A program made the position numbers and the translations under genes. A DNA stretch of 64,000 nt from Tetmemena sp. SeJ-2015 (taxonomy: Eukaryota > Ciliophora > Spirotrichea > Sporadotrichida > Oxytrichidae), in NCBI GenBank assembly GCA_027382625.1, contig JAJKFJ010020725.1, forward strand, positions 62,001 to 126,000, in the 5' to 3' direction. Under the pieces are notes generated by a model, which did not search any database, was not told where the DNA came from, and was given only the letters and a program-made list of their open reading frames with translations. Of the stretch, positions 32,493-43,858 are shown one piece after another; position 1 is the first letter of the stretch, and every line of letters starts with the position of its first letter.

Positions 32493-33601
32493 ATACCGAA
32501 TCTAGCTTGGTTGAGGCAAGAGAAAGGTCCTTTGAGCCCTTTTACGTTAAGCATATTCTCCTTAGGCACTCTAACATCATCGAGCATGATCATTCCAGTG
32601 GTGCTTGCACGGAGGGAGTGTTTACCTTCGATCTTGGGAGTAGAAATACCCTTCATGTCTTTGCGAGTAAGAACAAAACCTCTGATCTCCTTCTGCTCAT
32701 CCTTAGCCCAAATCACGAATACATCAGCATGGGGGGAGTTGGTGATCCAAGTCTTTGAGCCATTAAGCACAAAGTGGTCTCCCTTATCAACTGCCTTAGT
32801 CTCCATTCAATACTTAGAAATTTAGTTCACATAGTATGATGCTTTAGCTCATTATGATTGAACCTGGGTCTGATCCATGGTTGGGTTCAGTCAGGCCGAA
32901 GCATCCAATGAGCTCACCAGTAGCAAGCTTGGGGATGAGGGCGTCTTTCACAACCTTGTTAGCATAGGTGTATATGGGGTACATAACAAGTGATGACTAC
33001 ACTGAGAGGGCTGAACGATAGCCGCTGTCCACTCTTTCAACTTCTCTGTTGATTATTGGCAACTTGATGCATCTTTATATAAACTTATAACATTATACTT
33101 AAGCTATAACCCTACAACATATTTTTAGAACATGATCATCTTTATAGACATGCAAAACAATCAATATGGAAGCTTCTTTGATCAATTATCACTTCCTATG
33201 AATTCTAATCTGCTTTTCTCTTACCATAAGCGACTGAGGAGACTCCTGGAAGGCCATATTCGTCACAAGTGCAACCGAGGAATCCTTGTTCTCCCATTTC
33301 CCTCATGATAGACACGTCAAATTGCTCTTTGTTGTATGCTTCTCTGACTCTGGGCATGAGTTTGCTTTAAGCGTAGTGCTTGGCACTATCTCTAATCATC
33401 TTCTCATCTTCAGTCAATAGCTCTTCAATTTGGAGAGGATCTTGGAAATCGAACTTCTGTAGCTATAAAGTAAAAATGTCAGCATGATAATTAAATATGC
33501 TTGTCAGATGCAAACATCCTGACTTGCTGAGTTGCGAGTAGCTGAGGCGCGGATCTTTGGGCACTCTTTGCTAAGAGGGTGGTGAGGGTTTTCTTGATCA
33601 T
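32493..33601 (-). CDS. GCDH: Glutaryl-CoA dehydrogenase, N-terminal two thirds (scrambled gene)
   Basis: Mitochondrial FAD enzyme of lysine/tryptophan breakdown (glutaryl-CoA to crotonyl-CoA). Starts [20 protein letters not shown], a basic mitochondrial presequence. After an intron it reads [40 protein letters not shown] and GVSSVAY. A second intron precedes [16 protein letters not shown]-type sequence and [17 protein letters not shown] third intron precedes [46 protein letters not shown] and [13 protein letters not shown]. Coding stops at a TGA just after the pointer GGTATC (32493-32498). The remaining third, from the FAD/active-site region on, lies on the plus strand at 34896. Lysine breakdown is also served by AASS in this window; this is coincidental linkage. 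Confidence 0.95.
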
Positions 33602-33990
33602 TTTGGTTAGATTGTGCTAGTAATTAGGTTGAAGAATAAATAATTTAAGATAAATAAGTATTAATATCGCTTGCTATCCCATTCGGATTGCAAATCAAAT
33701 TTACAGTATAAACATCCTACACGCAGATCTCTTAGATTTAATAAGATTCTCTCAAATCTAATTGACTATCATCCTAAAAAATATTGAACACAGAATCCTA
33801 AAACACATGATATAAAGTGAATCCTCTTAAGTCAAATTAATACGTGTTTTTGGCTACTGTCATTGATCATATTATTATTGCTATTGTATTCTAAACTTGT
33901 GGGATTGAAATGAACTTGTTATTAGTTGTACATAGAAATATCTAGAATGTTAAGGCACTCAATATAGTCTCTTTAACATCAAGGACTTAT
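33602..33990. other. Spacer between GCDH 5' part and the Bax-inhibitor gene
   Basis: AT-rich. No coding motif was seen. Once the scrambled GCDH locus is processed, this stretch is either eliminated or becomes flanks of the two chromosomes. Confidence 0.4.
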
Positions 33991-34785
33991 TCAGTCTCTC
34001 CTGCGCCTGTTATTGTCCTCCTTCTTTTGGAGTTCCTGAAGAATTCTGACGATTTTGATGAAGAGGTCGAATAAGTCAACAAAGAGCATCATGGTGTGAG
34101 TTGGCACATCCTTGTCTCCTCTCTCTGCTCTCTCAATAATGACCTGAGTATCATAGATGATGTAGAGGCAGGCGATGAAGAGGCCGAACATCAAGTAGGT
34201 CACGCCGAAAGAGCCGAAGCCAGTCAACCATCCCACTAGTCTGTAGAGGAATAGGCACTGCATGAGAGTCATGATGATTCCGCCCAAGAAAAGATAAGAT
34301 CGGCGCTTGCTGAAAATCGAGAGAGCGCTGAAGGACAGGAAGGCCATGGAAGTGTAGATGAGGGCTGCTATCAGTATTGAAGGCTGGAATGCTGCGAGGT
34401 AGTTTATGCCAGGGCCTGCTAGGAAACCTAGTTGGAAGGCTAGTCCGGCTAAGTAGTAAAGGCGAGTGGTCTCAGAGTTTGTGCGATTGCTGATTTGAAT
34501 GATCAGGTAGACTGAGATAATAATCGAGAAAATAGATGCGAGGAATCCACTCAAGACAAAGGTTGCGTTCACCCACATGCCAGTTGCACACACGAGAACG
34601 CAGGCAAGGAGAGTGGTGTAAACCTTGGTGAGGTGAGTCTGAGTCTTGGGTGAAATGTCAGACATCGAGAACATGGATTTCCAAGAGTCTGCAGCTGGGA
34701 ATCTCGCTTAAGTGTTGCGAGCTTATTGGTAGTTTTGGTTGTAGTTTTGGTTATAGTTTTGGTTGTAGTTATAGTTGTAGTTCAT
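33991..34785 (-). CDS. Bax inhibitor-1 / TMBIM family membrane protein
   Basis: Uninterrupted gene of 264 residues. A Tyr/Asn/Gln-repeat N-terminus (MNYNYNYNQNYNQNYNQNYQ, from ATG 34785) is followed by RFPAADSWKSMFSMSDISPK and seven hydrophobic segments: VYTTLLACVLVCATGMWV, FLASIFSIIISVYLII, YYLAGLAFQLGFLAGPG, ILIAALIYTSMAFLSFSAL, YLFLGGIIMTLMQCLFL, GSFGVTYLMFGLFIACLYII and a C-terminal MMLFVDLFDLFIKIVRILQ. The motif YDTQVIIERAERGDKDVPTH is diagnostic of BI-1 (ER Ca2+ leak/cell-death suppression). It is intact and IES-free, and sits inside the scrambled GCDH locus between its two inverted halves. Confidence 0.95.
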
Positions 34786-34895
34786 TGCTTGTTTTAATTA
34801 ATGATTATAAATTGTTTCATCACTTTTGTTTAAATACTTAAATTCTTAGAATATCTTTCACTCTTTGAAAGATTTATTAATGGATCATAAGTTTA

Positions 34896-35318
34896 GGTAT
34901 CGCTTGGGGAACTCTTGGCGCAGCTGAGTTTTGCTTCAACCAGGCTAGAGATTACACTATGAACCGCAAACAATTTGGGAAGCCCCTTGCATAAACCCAA
35001 CTCATCTAAAAGAAGCTGGCTGACATGTGCGTTGAGATCACCTTGGGACTTCACTCTGTACTCAGACTATCAAGACTAAAGGATGAGGGTAAGCTTGCTC
35101 CAGAGATGATATCCATGATGAAGAGAAACAACTGTGGAAAGTCACTTCAGATCGCCAGAGAGGCCAGAGACATGCTCGGAGGAAATGGAATCGTAGATGA
35201 ATACCACATTATCAGGCATCTTTGCAATCTCGAAACTGTTAACACATATGAGGGCACGCACGATATTCACGCGCTCATTATCGGCAGAGCCATTACTGGT
35301 CTCCAGGCCTTCCAGTGA
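34896..35318 (+). CDS. GCDH: Glutaryl-CoA dehydrogenase, C-terminal third (inverted MDS)
   Basis: Begins at the pointer GGTATC (34896-34901) and reads [99 protein letters not shown] and [20 protein letters not shown]. The last contains the catalytic-base Glu of the family in TYEGTHD. It stops at TGA 35316-35318. Fusing through GGTATC gives [17 protein letters not shown], matching human GCDH with no gap. This piece is on the opposite strand to the 5' part, so an inversion is needed to build the gene. Confidence 0.95.
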
Positions 35319-35508
35319 AGGTTGAATGATATACGAGCTATCATCCTTGCGCAGAAAGCAAAAGGAGGGGCTCTTAACTGGTATCAAAGAGACTAAGCAA
35401 GTTTAACTTAAATAATTTTTAATATTTAAATTACAAAATAACTATAACACCCTCTCTCTTTCTCGCTTTATGTTTCAGTTTCAGTTAATAGCTTTCATTA
35501 ACGAGCAT

Positions 35509-35908
35509 TCACTGAGCTTCTTCTTCGCTTGGGCACTGAATAACGATAAGGAAGTAATCCTTATCGGGTGCTATCATCATCTCGTATTTCTTGCATGTTA
35601 TTCTTAAGAAGGTCAGGTCGTTTTAAGGATCCAGGTCTCTTACTAAACCATATCTATCATAAGTCTGTTAAAGATTAAGTATATTTCTTGATAAGGTTTA
35701 AGTTTCTTGCCTGTCTTGCTAAGGAAGCAAGTTTGATACCATAGTTGTTTGCTTCTGTGCCTTGGGGCATAGTGCATCTCACGAATTGAGGTTGAGAAGC
35801 ACCTCCATCCTTATCCTCTCTGTAGTTCACAATCAACAATCCTTTAACTCCTTTATGTTGCCTGATGCGCTCAATTCTCTCATCCACTTCGGTCTTCTTC
35901 ACTTGCAT
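35509..35908 (-). CDS. DYNLRB: Dynein light chain roadblock/LC7
   Basis: Roadblock-family light chain of cytoplasmic/axonemal dynein. Starts [20 protein letters not shown], then [28 protein letters not shown]. After an IES it reads [20 protein letters not shown] and [20 protein letters not shown], ending AQ at TGA 35509. Length (about 115) and motif order match DYNLRB1. The insert (about 35647-35701) has no GT...AG and is bounded by TTA on the coding strand, so it is called an IES; the 3 bp pointer is weak but the frame and alignment fit. Confidence 0.92.
35647..35701 (-). other. IES in the roadblock gene, pointer TTA
   Basis: Removal joins RQARNL to VRDLDPQND, as in all roadblock proteins. 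The pointer is only 3 bp. Confidence 0.7.
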
Positions 35909-36024
35909 TTTGAAATTTATATAATTTTATTTATATTACCTCCATCTAATTCAAGCCAAGTTATAAGTTATGAACCTGCTGCAATTGAAATATTGCAGAT
36001 TTAAAACGATAAAATATCCTCACA

Positions 36025-38858
36025 TCAAATTAAATTCCACATCATCATCCTCAAGCGAGTGAGTGGGTGTAGTTCAATCTTATCTATGAGCTGAAGATGA
36101 TCTGGGCCTAATCTTTCCAACACTATTTGCCAATTTAGAATTTAACTAGCTCCTTTCAGGGCTATGATTCACAGTCCTTAATAAGACAATAATTATAAAT
36201 CCTACCTTGCTATCCTTAGACGAATTTAGAGTAAGTGTTCTAACCTGATCTCTGACCACCTAAGTCAAAATTCTTTAAACCTGTCGCAGACTTTGATCGA
36301 GTCTCTGCATCTTTCTAGTAAAGTCTATTAGCTTCCTTGTTGAGATGAGAGTGAGTGAAGGCTTTTGAAGAAATCTTCTTTGAAAGCTTAGTAATAGGAT
36401 CATGCTAGTAAAGATTGCACATCAGCGCTTACATGTCATGGTTCCATCTATAATGAATAGTTAAAGACAATAGTAGTGCTTACTCATTTTTAAGTCCAAA
36501 TGCAAACTCTTCATCACTAGGCAGGTTGATGTGTCTTCTCTTCTTTTTCACTTGCTCGAGATTAGTTGGTTATGAAACTTCATTTGTAAACCCAGAGTAG
36601 TCTTTATTCTTAGGTATGGCTCCCTCTGCAAACATCATCTATGTGCCCACATATTCCCTTCTGATCTGCTTTCTCTCTTCTCTATCTTTAGCGTTTGGAA
36701 GTGGTGGCTTGGACTTCTTGTGTCCTCCAAAATTTATGAAACCTCCTACTCCATTCCCTTGTGCGTTCTCTTCCCCTGGTCTGGCTGAGCTATCAAGACT
36801 AGATAAGCTGTGCTGCTTTTCTTGTAATTGCTTAAGATAGTTATGAGTATCCTTCATCTTGTCTGTATTAAGGAGACAGAATTTGGAGAAATCTATGTCG
36901 TTGGATTGGTTGTAATCAAGCACTTGGAAAATTTTCAAGAAGTCCTCTAGACTCAAGCGTATTCCTATGTTCTCAAGTCCAGTCATGAATTCCTTAAAGG
37001 ATAACTAAAGTAAAATGGAGAGATGACTTTAAGTTTATAAGGAGAGATTGCCATCGTAGTTTTTATCGAAGGATCTGAATGCATGTCTGAAGTCTTTGAA
37101 CTTTTCTTCAATTCGCAAGTGTACATATCTTATGAGCTTATCTGTTTTGTCACTCAGTGTCTTGATATCAGTCTGGTATTCCAAACTAACCTTAAACGAA
37201 TTAGAGTTATTCGAGTCACCCTTAAGTCTAGAGGGGCAAGACATATATACATCGATGACCGCCTTGAGTTTGGTATAAGATAGATAGTGCGTCATCTTAT
37301 TATTCCAGAAGATCCTCTTATATTGTTCTAAGTAAGTTCAAAAAGAATTCTTAGGGGAATCTCAAGTTCATTAAAGAGATATAAATACTACTACATTTGG
37401 TAAAGCTTGAGAAGGAAATCAGATTTTCTCACGAATCCGAGTGCGTCCTATTTGCAACTCAGAAAGGCACTCTTGATATCATTCAGATGCCTAATATCGA
37501 TCCCATCCTTTTTCAGGTATTTTCTGATGTACGATGTCTCTTCATGATTGAATGTTGTGTTGATCGAAGCCTTGATGTACTTAGCGTTCTACTTATTTTT
37601 GTAGATATTGAGCTACTTACTTCCGCTAGAGAGATCTTTTGTTACAAGACTCTGCAGCATATCTATCGGAGGCTAAATTGTAATCTTCTTAAAGATCTCT
37701 GAGTTCTCAAGTTAAGAAGTGGAGTAATTTTAAAGTGGCTAAGTTAGTAAAGCTAACCGCTCCTTCTTAGAGAGCTTTTAACCAGATGCGAAATTCCCAG
37801 AGGCAGAAGATTGAGGCCTCGAATTTGAGAATTATTTCTTCTACTCTGAGAGGCGGGTTAGAATATTTTTGAACTATGGCTTTGGTGAGTCCATAGGTGT
37901 TTAGCTTTTGATGTTCTTATTGCCTGGAGTGAAGCTCCCTTAGGTCTAGCTCATGAATCCCTTAGAAGTGAGGCCTAGAGCAGCACTGTTCGTGTCTATC
38001 TATCGAAGTTTGAGATCATCTTTTGAGGTCTGCTTAATCACCCATTTTCTACAGAAGACTTTTAATAAGGCGAAATAAATTTATTCACCTGTCTTAACGA
38101 CCATATTTTGATGAGCATTTTACTAATTAGCTAGCCATTTAAGATAACTTACATGGACTTATCTTGCTGAATCTAAGGAACGAGAAGCCTTATAATCTCC
38201 TCATAATAGATACAGTGAGGTTTACTTGAATCTGAGAGAGTAGCCATTACAAAGTCCATATCCTTATTTGATAAACAAACTCCAACTTTGTATGCTTCAA
38301 GTTCAAAAGTTCTGATCGGCACAGTCTTCAATCAAAAATTAACAAACTTATACTATAAAATTCAGTCCCAAATTTCTCTAGATTAAAGTTAATAAAACGA
38401 GTAAAAAGAATACCAGGGTCCTGCTATCTCAGTCTTTGCTTCAAAATTTACTTGCTGCTCCTAATAACCTTGAGCTTTTCAAGATCTATCTTTGCAATCT
38501 TGCTATTATAATCTTGCCCAGTCCCCATGCTAAGTAGACTTTGAGTACCACTTTACATAGTTTAATTGAACTTATTTTCCAGATTCAACTTCTTCTGAAT
38601 CCGTTGTTGGCTTGTTACTTTTTACAACTGTTAAATCAGTGGACTGGTTTTGAAGTTACCACTCTATCTGGCCTCTGTATCTTATTTCTCTCCTAGTGAT
38701 TTGAAGCTCTGATAAGTACTGTTCTTTAATGCATTCAGATTCTGGTGTGTTAGTCCCATTTATTAGTTTCGTGCTTGTATGGTAACAGGTTGAATGGCGA
38801 AGGAATGAATCGCAGGTTGTGCGGACTAATTATTTTAGGTGGCCACTAGCTCGCTCAT
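36025..38858 (-). CDS. EF-hand protein with long low-complexity N-terminus
   Basis: Minus gene with ATG 38858. The N-terminus reads MSELVATQNNQSAQPAIHSF, NLENKFNQTMQSGTQSLLSM and ALQEGAVSFTNLATLKLL (several frame breaks). Then come INTTFNHEETSYIRKYLKKD and GIDIRHLNDIKSAFLS, followed by the EF-hand part: FRHAFRSFDKNYDGNLSL (loop DKNYDGNLS, a canonical Ca-binding start) and DFLKIFQVLDYNQSNDIDFS (second loop DYNQSNDID). The C-terminus has DREERKQIRREYVGT, FAFGLKNEWNHDMQALMCNL (after an intron) and NLYQHDPITKLSKKI, to TGA 36025. The pattern suits a ciliary or cortical Ca2+ sensor. It is not assigned to a named family. Confidence 0.65.
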
Positions 38859-38994
38859 TAACAAATTAACAATTATTTTATTAATTTCCCTTCGATGCTT
38901 AATCTTTTACCTCTACATAGTGGACAAAAATAGAATTTAACGGAGTCTTGTAAACTATTTTATTTTCAAATTCTGTGCTATAATAATTAATTTA

Positions 38995-39600
38995 ATGGTA
39001 TTCCCAATAGTGAAAGTTCTGGTGGTCGTCATCAAGACCAGCTCTAAACCTTTTGCAAACTTTCTCAAACTTTTAAACTCAATCTATTTTCTTTTTTAAT
39101 AGTATTTATAGTTGCTGCTTTACTTAAAAATAGGGGGACTGCGCAGGGTGTATTCATATGGTGCGGGAATAAAGCTAACGAGTTTGAGGCAAAGATGACA
39201 TTCAGAGCTGCCAATCCAAATGTGAAGATTACTAAAGATAATCTCTATGTTCCCCCAATTACTACGGAACAGGCCTTTGTCAAGGGAGTCGAATACGCTC
39301 ATGCATAAAAATAGCAATATATTTTCAATTTAATTAATAAATTATTTGACTGTGGAATTAGTAGTTCTGTATGGACTGATAGGAGCGTTGGGATTCTATG
39401 AAATTCAAAAGAGTGTCAAAGCAAGTAAAAAGTTGGAGAAGCAGTTTAAGACTTTCGAAGAGTACCACAAAGAAGACTCTGAAAAGATTAATCACATGCA
39501 ACAGACTATAGATTCCCTCTCAAGGAGCTCTCTTTCCTAAAGTCAAATCATAGCCAAGTTGCTACTGAGAGCAGAGCTGTGTGAGATTCAAAAATAAAGA
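38995..39600 (+). CDS. OPA3: OPA3-like mitochondrial protein
   Basis: Starts MVFPIVKVLVVVIKTSSKPF, the OPA3 N-terminal targeting/hydrophobic motif (family M..P..KL..L..K..SKP.A). After an IES with pointer ACTT (39069-39072, 39122-39125) it reads KNRGTAQGVFIWCGNKANEF, EAKMTFRAANP and ITTEQAFVKGVE. After a second IES with pointer GAAT (39291-39294, 39355-39358) comes LVVLYGLIGALGFYEIQKSV, the OPA3 membrane helix, and a coiled-coil KASKKLEKQFKTFEEYHKE. Both junctions are in frame. The C-terminal end beyond 39.54 kb is unclear because two frames remain open; the gene may extend further. OPA3 acts at mitochondrial membranes. Confidence 0.75.
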
Positions 39601-40079
39601 AAGATGACTTTTAGAAAGCCTATAAGAAATTATTTGCTGAATCTTTTCCAAAAATTCTATATTTTCTAAAATCTCTGGAAATGTGCAACTTGTAAATAAA
39701 GATTGATCTTAGATATTAAATTTTTATTAGAGATGAGAATTATAAAAAAGAAAGAGCAGGTATGAAATTCATCACTGTATTACCGCTTTCGAAATATATT
39801 TAAAGAATGAAGGTCTTGTATAAAATAATTCTATAATTTATAACAATAGACTGATAAAAATTCGGAAAATCAATTGTGATGATTAAATTTGAATTGCAAA
39901 ATCTAAGACCAGAGTCTATCATCTTAGAAAAGATGGTTATAATTCCATTTTTATTTAGGTTATAAGAAGGCAAGATATCTAGTTCTTTTAAAATAAATCC
40001 CCAGAGAGCTCTTCCAATCACAAACAAACCTATTAATTTAAAGAAGGAATTAAAATATTTGACCAAGGTGTTTCTTTGA

Positions 40080-40938
40080 GGCGATTTTCAAGCTTGAAAA
40101 GGCTTTTAGGGTAGAAATAGAACAGCTAAGGTAATTAAAATAGCTTATATTTAATTATAAGGTTCTCAAGAAGCATAATAATAAGAGTCTGTTTTACCAT
40201 TTATAATCCCCAGATAAAAGCCAGCAAATTAGAGACAGAGGGCAACTTCTTCGATTAAGGGAGAGGATTAACCAAAAACTCCAACTCCAGACTGGAGGAC
40301 TAAAATACTTAGCCAGGTAGTAGTGGATGACTAATATCTGTCCCAAGTTTCAATATAATCAGCAAACGTCCAATAAGAACTGAACTGTGCTCGAATTTCG
40401 ATTTGCAATTCCATTAGAGGCTACACTCAAGCTGTGGAGAGATTCGACCAGAAATGCCAAGAAAAGATTAAAGAGCTTCAGATTACACATTCCTTTTTTA
40501 ATGATAGTTAACCTAGGACGATAAAATTAGAGGAAAGAATAGCAGTAAAATAATTCACCTTATGTTTAAGATTCACATAATACAAACATTTACAAGTCTC
40601 TATCAGCATAGAAAGAGCATGCTAGCTCAAATCAGTAATTACAAGTCCATTCTACTTCTTCAGCAAACAATTTTCAAAATCGAAAATCTTCAATGAATGA
40701 TGATGATGAAGGTGATGTTCAAAATTATAAGGATTTAAGAACTTCGAAATTTAGAACAGCGAGGAAAGGTGCAAGTCAAAATAGAGAAACTAGAACTTCA
40801 TTCTTTTCTCGAAAACAGCCAATTGACCAGAAGAATTCAAGCTCAAACTTCCAGAATTTGAATTCTTCCTTTTAAATAGGAGCATAGAAATAGAAAAGTT
40901 CCTCTTAGAAGAGGAGAATAATGCTTGGAGCACAATGA
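40080..40938 (+). CDS. Coiled-coil/low-complexity coding segment, possibly C-terminus of the OPA3-like gene
   Basis: Plus-strand reading: FKLEKAFRVEIEQLR, an intron-like GTAA...AAG, KSQQIRDRGQLLRLRERINQ, KLQLQTGGLKYLARQQW, CNSIRGYTQAVERFDQKCQE, KIKELQITHSFFND, SANNFQNRKSSMNDDDEGDV and KFRTARKGASQNRETRTSFF, to TGA 40936-40938. Frames shift at about 40.38 and 40.55 kb (IESs). It is helical then basic/Ser-rich. The 39.6-40.08 kb stretch before it is AT-rich and may be a large IES. Whether this belongs to OPA3 or is a separate gene cannot be told from sequence alone. Confidence 0.45.
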
Positions 40939-41028
40939 GTAATGAGTATTATGAAAAGTGGATTAATGTTCTGGAATGGAGTTCTTGAAGAAGGAATTTC
41001 ATTCCTAGGACATGTGAAACAATTTTTG

Positions 41029-42070
41029 TATTATGTTTTCAGCTTTGTTTTTTAAAATTCTAGTTTCCGTTGACCTTTCTACAGCTGGAGTCCATTTGTA
41101 GCATGTGGAGATAGTCACAGTTGAAAACCGAGTTTAAATCTAGGTGGAATTTATTTGAAAAACCGAAGTTAATTAAAATTAAACCGTCTAATTATTGAGT
41201 TACGCATCAATTAAATCAAAAATTAACTTTCACCGATTGGTACATTGGTAACATTACAATTAAGGCGTAACCGGTTTAAAAATCACACATCTAGTTTGCT
41301 AATGTGCAAGTGTACTAAACAGCCGATCCTCTATCAGATGCTTACTCCGGCGTACCGATAAGTCTCTCACAGTCTCTAAGTGTTTCCCCATTGGTCTAGG
41401 TGGCTAGGATAGGGCAAGCCGCCAAGTAGTAGGAGTCCGGGGTGTGCCCTTGTCAGTGCGGAGTACCCCCAGGGGGGTCGGGTTCGAACCCCACCGTTGA
41501 CCGGAGGCGTGTGTGCGTGAGAGTCGGTGTTTACAGAATGGACTTGGTCAGGATGAGTTGAGCAACAGTAACAGTGAGATGCGGTATGGGAGGTCACCGG
41601 TGGGGTTCGAACCCTACCCCCTGGGGGTACCTCGCACTGACCAAGGGGCACACCCCGGACTCCTACTACTTGGCGGCTTGCCCTATCCTAGCCACCTAGA
41701 CCAATGGGGAAACACCTTAGAGACTGTGAGAGACTTATCGGTACGCCGGAGTAAGCATCTGATAGAGGATCGGCTGTTTAGTACACTTGCACATTAGCAC
41801 AACTAGAGTGTGATTTTTAAAACCGGTTACGCCTTAATTGTACCAATGTACCAATGTACCAATCGGTGAAAGTTAATTTTTGATTTAATTGATGCGTAAC
41901 TCAATAATTAGACGGTTTAATTTTAATTAACTTCGGTTTTTCAAATAAATTCCACCTAGATTTAAACTCGGTTTTCAACTGTGACTATCTCCACATGCTA
42001 CAAATGGACTCCAGCTGTAGAAAGGTCAACGGAAACTAGAATTTTAAAAAACAAAGCTGAAAACATAATA
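41029..42070. repeat. 1.04 kb palindromic foldback element with tRNA-like Pol III boxes
   Basis: Left arm 41029-41502 and right arm 41592-42070 are inverted copies, nearly identical, around an 89 bp loop. The outer ends are TATTATGTTTTC and its complement. Each arm's inner part is GC-rich, unlike the flanks. It contains GGTCTAGGTGGCTAGGAT (41393-41410), resembling the A box/D arm of eukaryotic tRNA-Glu, and GGTTCGAACC (41481-41490), a perfect B box/T loop. The arms differ by small changes, such as three versus two copies of a GTACCAAT-like unit. No transposase frame is present; the open frames inside are products of the inverted sequence. Best read as a tRNA-derived SINE-like or MITE-like foldback in germline-limited DNA. 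Confidence 0.85.
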
Positions 42071-42460
42071 TTATTAGAACTTCTGAACTTAATATACGAA
42101 TAAATTAGAATATTAATATACTTATGCTTTTCCTTTTAATTAAGAAATCGCAAGATTTATTCTTTAATAAATGAGAAATAAGCCATAGTTTCTCACAATA
42201 TAGAAAAATCAAAGCCATCAAGTATTCACAATTTTTCATTGAAAGTTAAAAAGTTCAAATCTAGAATTAGTTGTCTTCAAATATATTTTTAATGTAGATT
42301 ACATTAAAAAATAAGGTGTAAAATTAGAATAAGTGAAAATAAAATAAAACTTTAGAAAATATAAAAATTTGAATTATAAATTTCAAAAGGGTAGACAAGC
42401 AACTTCTTTTCTCATTCTCAAAACTTACAAATAATTACCCAAGCACTATAAATCTTAAGT
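42071..42460. other. AT-rich intergenic region
   Basis: A/T-rich spacer between the palindrome and the next gene. Only simple sequence was seen. Confidence 0.4.
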
Positions 42461-43733
42461 ATGGCCCAAAACTTACCTAACTTTGGCGGGAATAATAACA
42501 AAAACGAGAGACACACGGGGATATCTCCAATAAAGATGATGCCTGAGAGACCTGACCTGGATGATATCGATTCACCTCGTGCTTATCTGCGTCAAATGGA
42601 GGAGAAATATATTTCTATTATCTTATTCTCTTTGATTGACTTGAAGTATTTATACGAGAAAGATGATCTAAATAACAGAGAACCCTTATCTCCCTCCGTA
42701 CAGCAAAAATTGTAATAAAGACTAGAATAGTTTGAGGAAAGAAAGCTAAACGATTCACATTTGGATTAGAGAGAGATAGACTTTCTAAAGTTCAAGTAAG
42801 AGCAGCGTGAATATCTAGACGCGAAGCTCAAAATTAAGGGCAGGCTGGAGTCACTGTAAAGAGAGTACAACTTTATTTCCCGGCTCGACAAAGATGACAT
42901 CGATTACATTTTTAGTCTTATACAATTTAATAAATTGTGATAAGCTTATAACAGATATATCATTTAAATGAATATATTTTGCAACGGAGGAGAGAATAAG
43001 CGGCCCTCCAAATTCAGAGGGTATTCAGGCGCCACCATAAAACCAAGCAAGAACTTTTAAAAGAGCAACTATTAAATGAAGCTGGAGGTATAGTGGATCC
43101 AAATGATGCTGAGGAATTGCGGAAGGTGCAGAGTCGTCGAGAAGATCTGCAACGCTTGAGGAAGAAAGTCGCTGAAAGAAAACAAGATAGGTTTTATGAA
43201 GAGATTGATAAGGAGAGGAGGACTGAACTTGCTGAGAAAGTCAGCCACAAAAAGAAACTCATCATAATTATAAAGAGTCGTCTATTTAATGCTATTTTAA
43301 CTTTACATACACGCTGAGATGGTAAAGAAGGATATAAATGCAATAGACTAGCAATTTGAGCAAGAGTATTCTGAGTATATGGGCAAATATATGCGTTATG
43401 AAAGGAAGAGGCAATCAACATTGGAAAAGCAAAGGGAGATTGAAGTGATGCAAGAGTATCTACTCACTAAAGAAAACTGCGACCTAAATAAAATAGTTAT
43501 GTGGAGCTAAATTGCAGATAACTACACTTAAACATGATAGGCTTTATTTCTTATCAACTTAGAATGATATAGTTCGAGTGAGGAAAGAGCACATGGCAAG
43601 GCTCGACAGATATAGAAAAAGAAAAGACTGGGAGGCTTGGATAGAGGAGGATGATTTAGACTTGGAGGGAGAAAGAGTACTAGCCGAAATTAAAAACTAT
43701 AAGGCAGAGTATTTTTTCAATATCGATTTCTGA
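42461..43733 (+). CDS. IQ-motif coiled-coil protein
   Basis: Starts MAQNLPNFGGNNNKNERHTG, then PERPDLDDIDSPRAYLRQME and long charged helices (QQRLEQFEERKLNDSHLDQR, FKQEQREYLDAKLKIKGRLE, RLDKDDIDYIFSLIQFNK). After an IES near 42.94-42.97 kb it reads RREQAALQIQRVFRRHHKTK, a good IQ (calmodulin-binding) motif. It continues LNEAGGIVDPNDAEELRKVQ, RLRKKVAERKQDRFYEEIDK, QFEQEYSEYMGKYMRYERKR and RLDRYRKRKDWEAWIEEDDL, ending YFFNIDF at TGA 43731. Two further breaks (about 43.24-43.32 and 43.48-43.56 kb) are introns or IESs. The layout resembles ciliary/basal-body IQ coiled-coil proteins; no exact family is named. Confidence 0.72.
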
Positions 43734-43858
43734 ATATAAACTAACACTCCTCCTATTTTCTAATCTAATTTTAAGAATTCCTTATCGTTCTAAATTCTTT
43801 CTAAATCTCTCTTTAACTTCTTGATAAGTTATGATCAGTATTTCAAACTAACATACTT

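Noticed and set aside
41393..41500. A functional tRNA-Glu gene
   Set aside because: The A and B boxes are present but the spacing, anticodon arm and acceptor stem do not fold into a tRNA, and the unit is duplicated as a palindrome. It is called tRNA-derived, not a tRNA gene.
41376..41797. Two open frames of about 90 codons inside the palindrome
   Set aside because: They are mirror products of the inverted repeat, share the same residues at their ends and read across tRNA-like boxes. No protein family fits.
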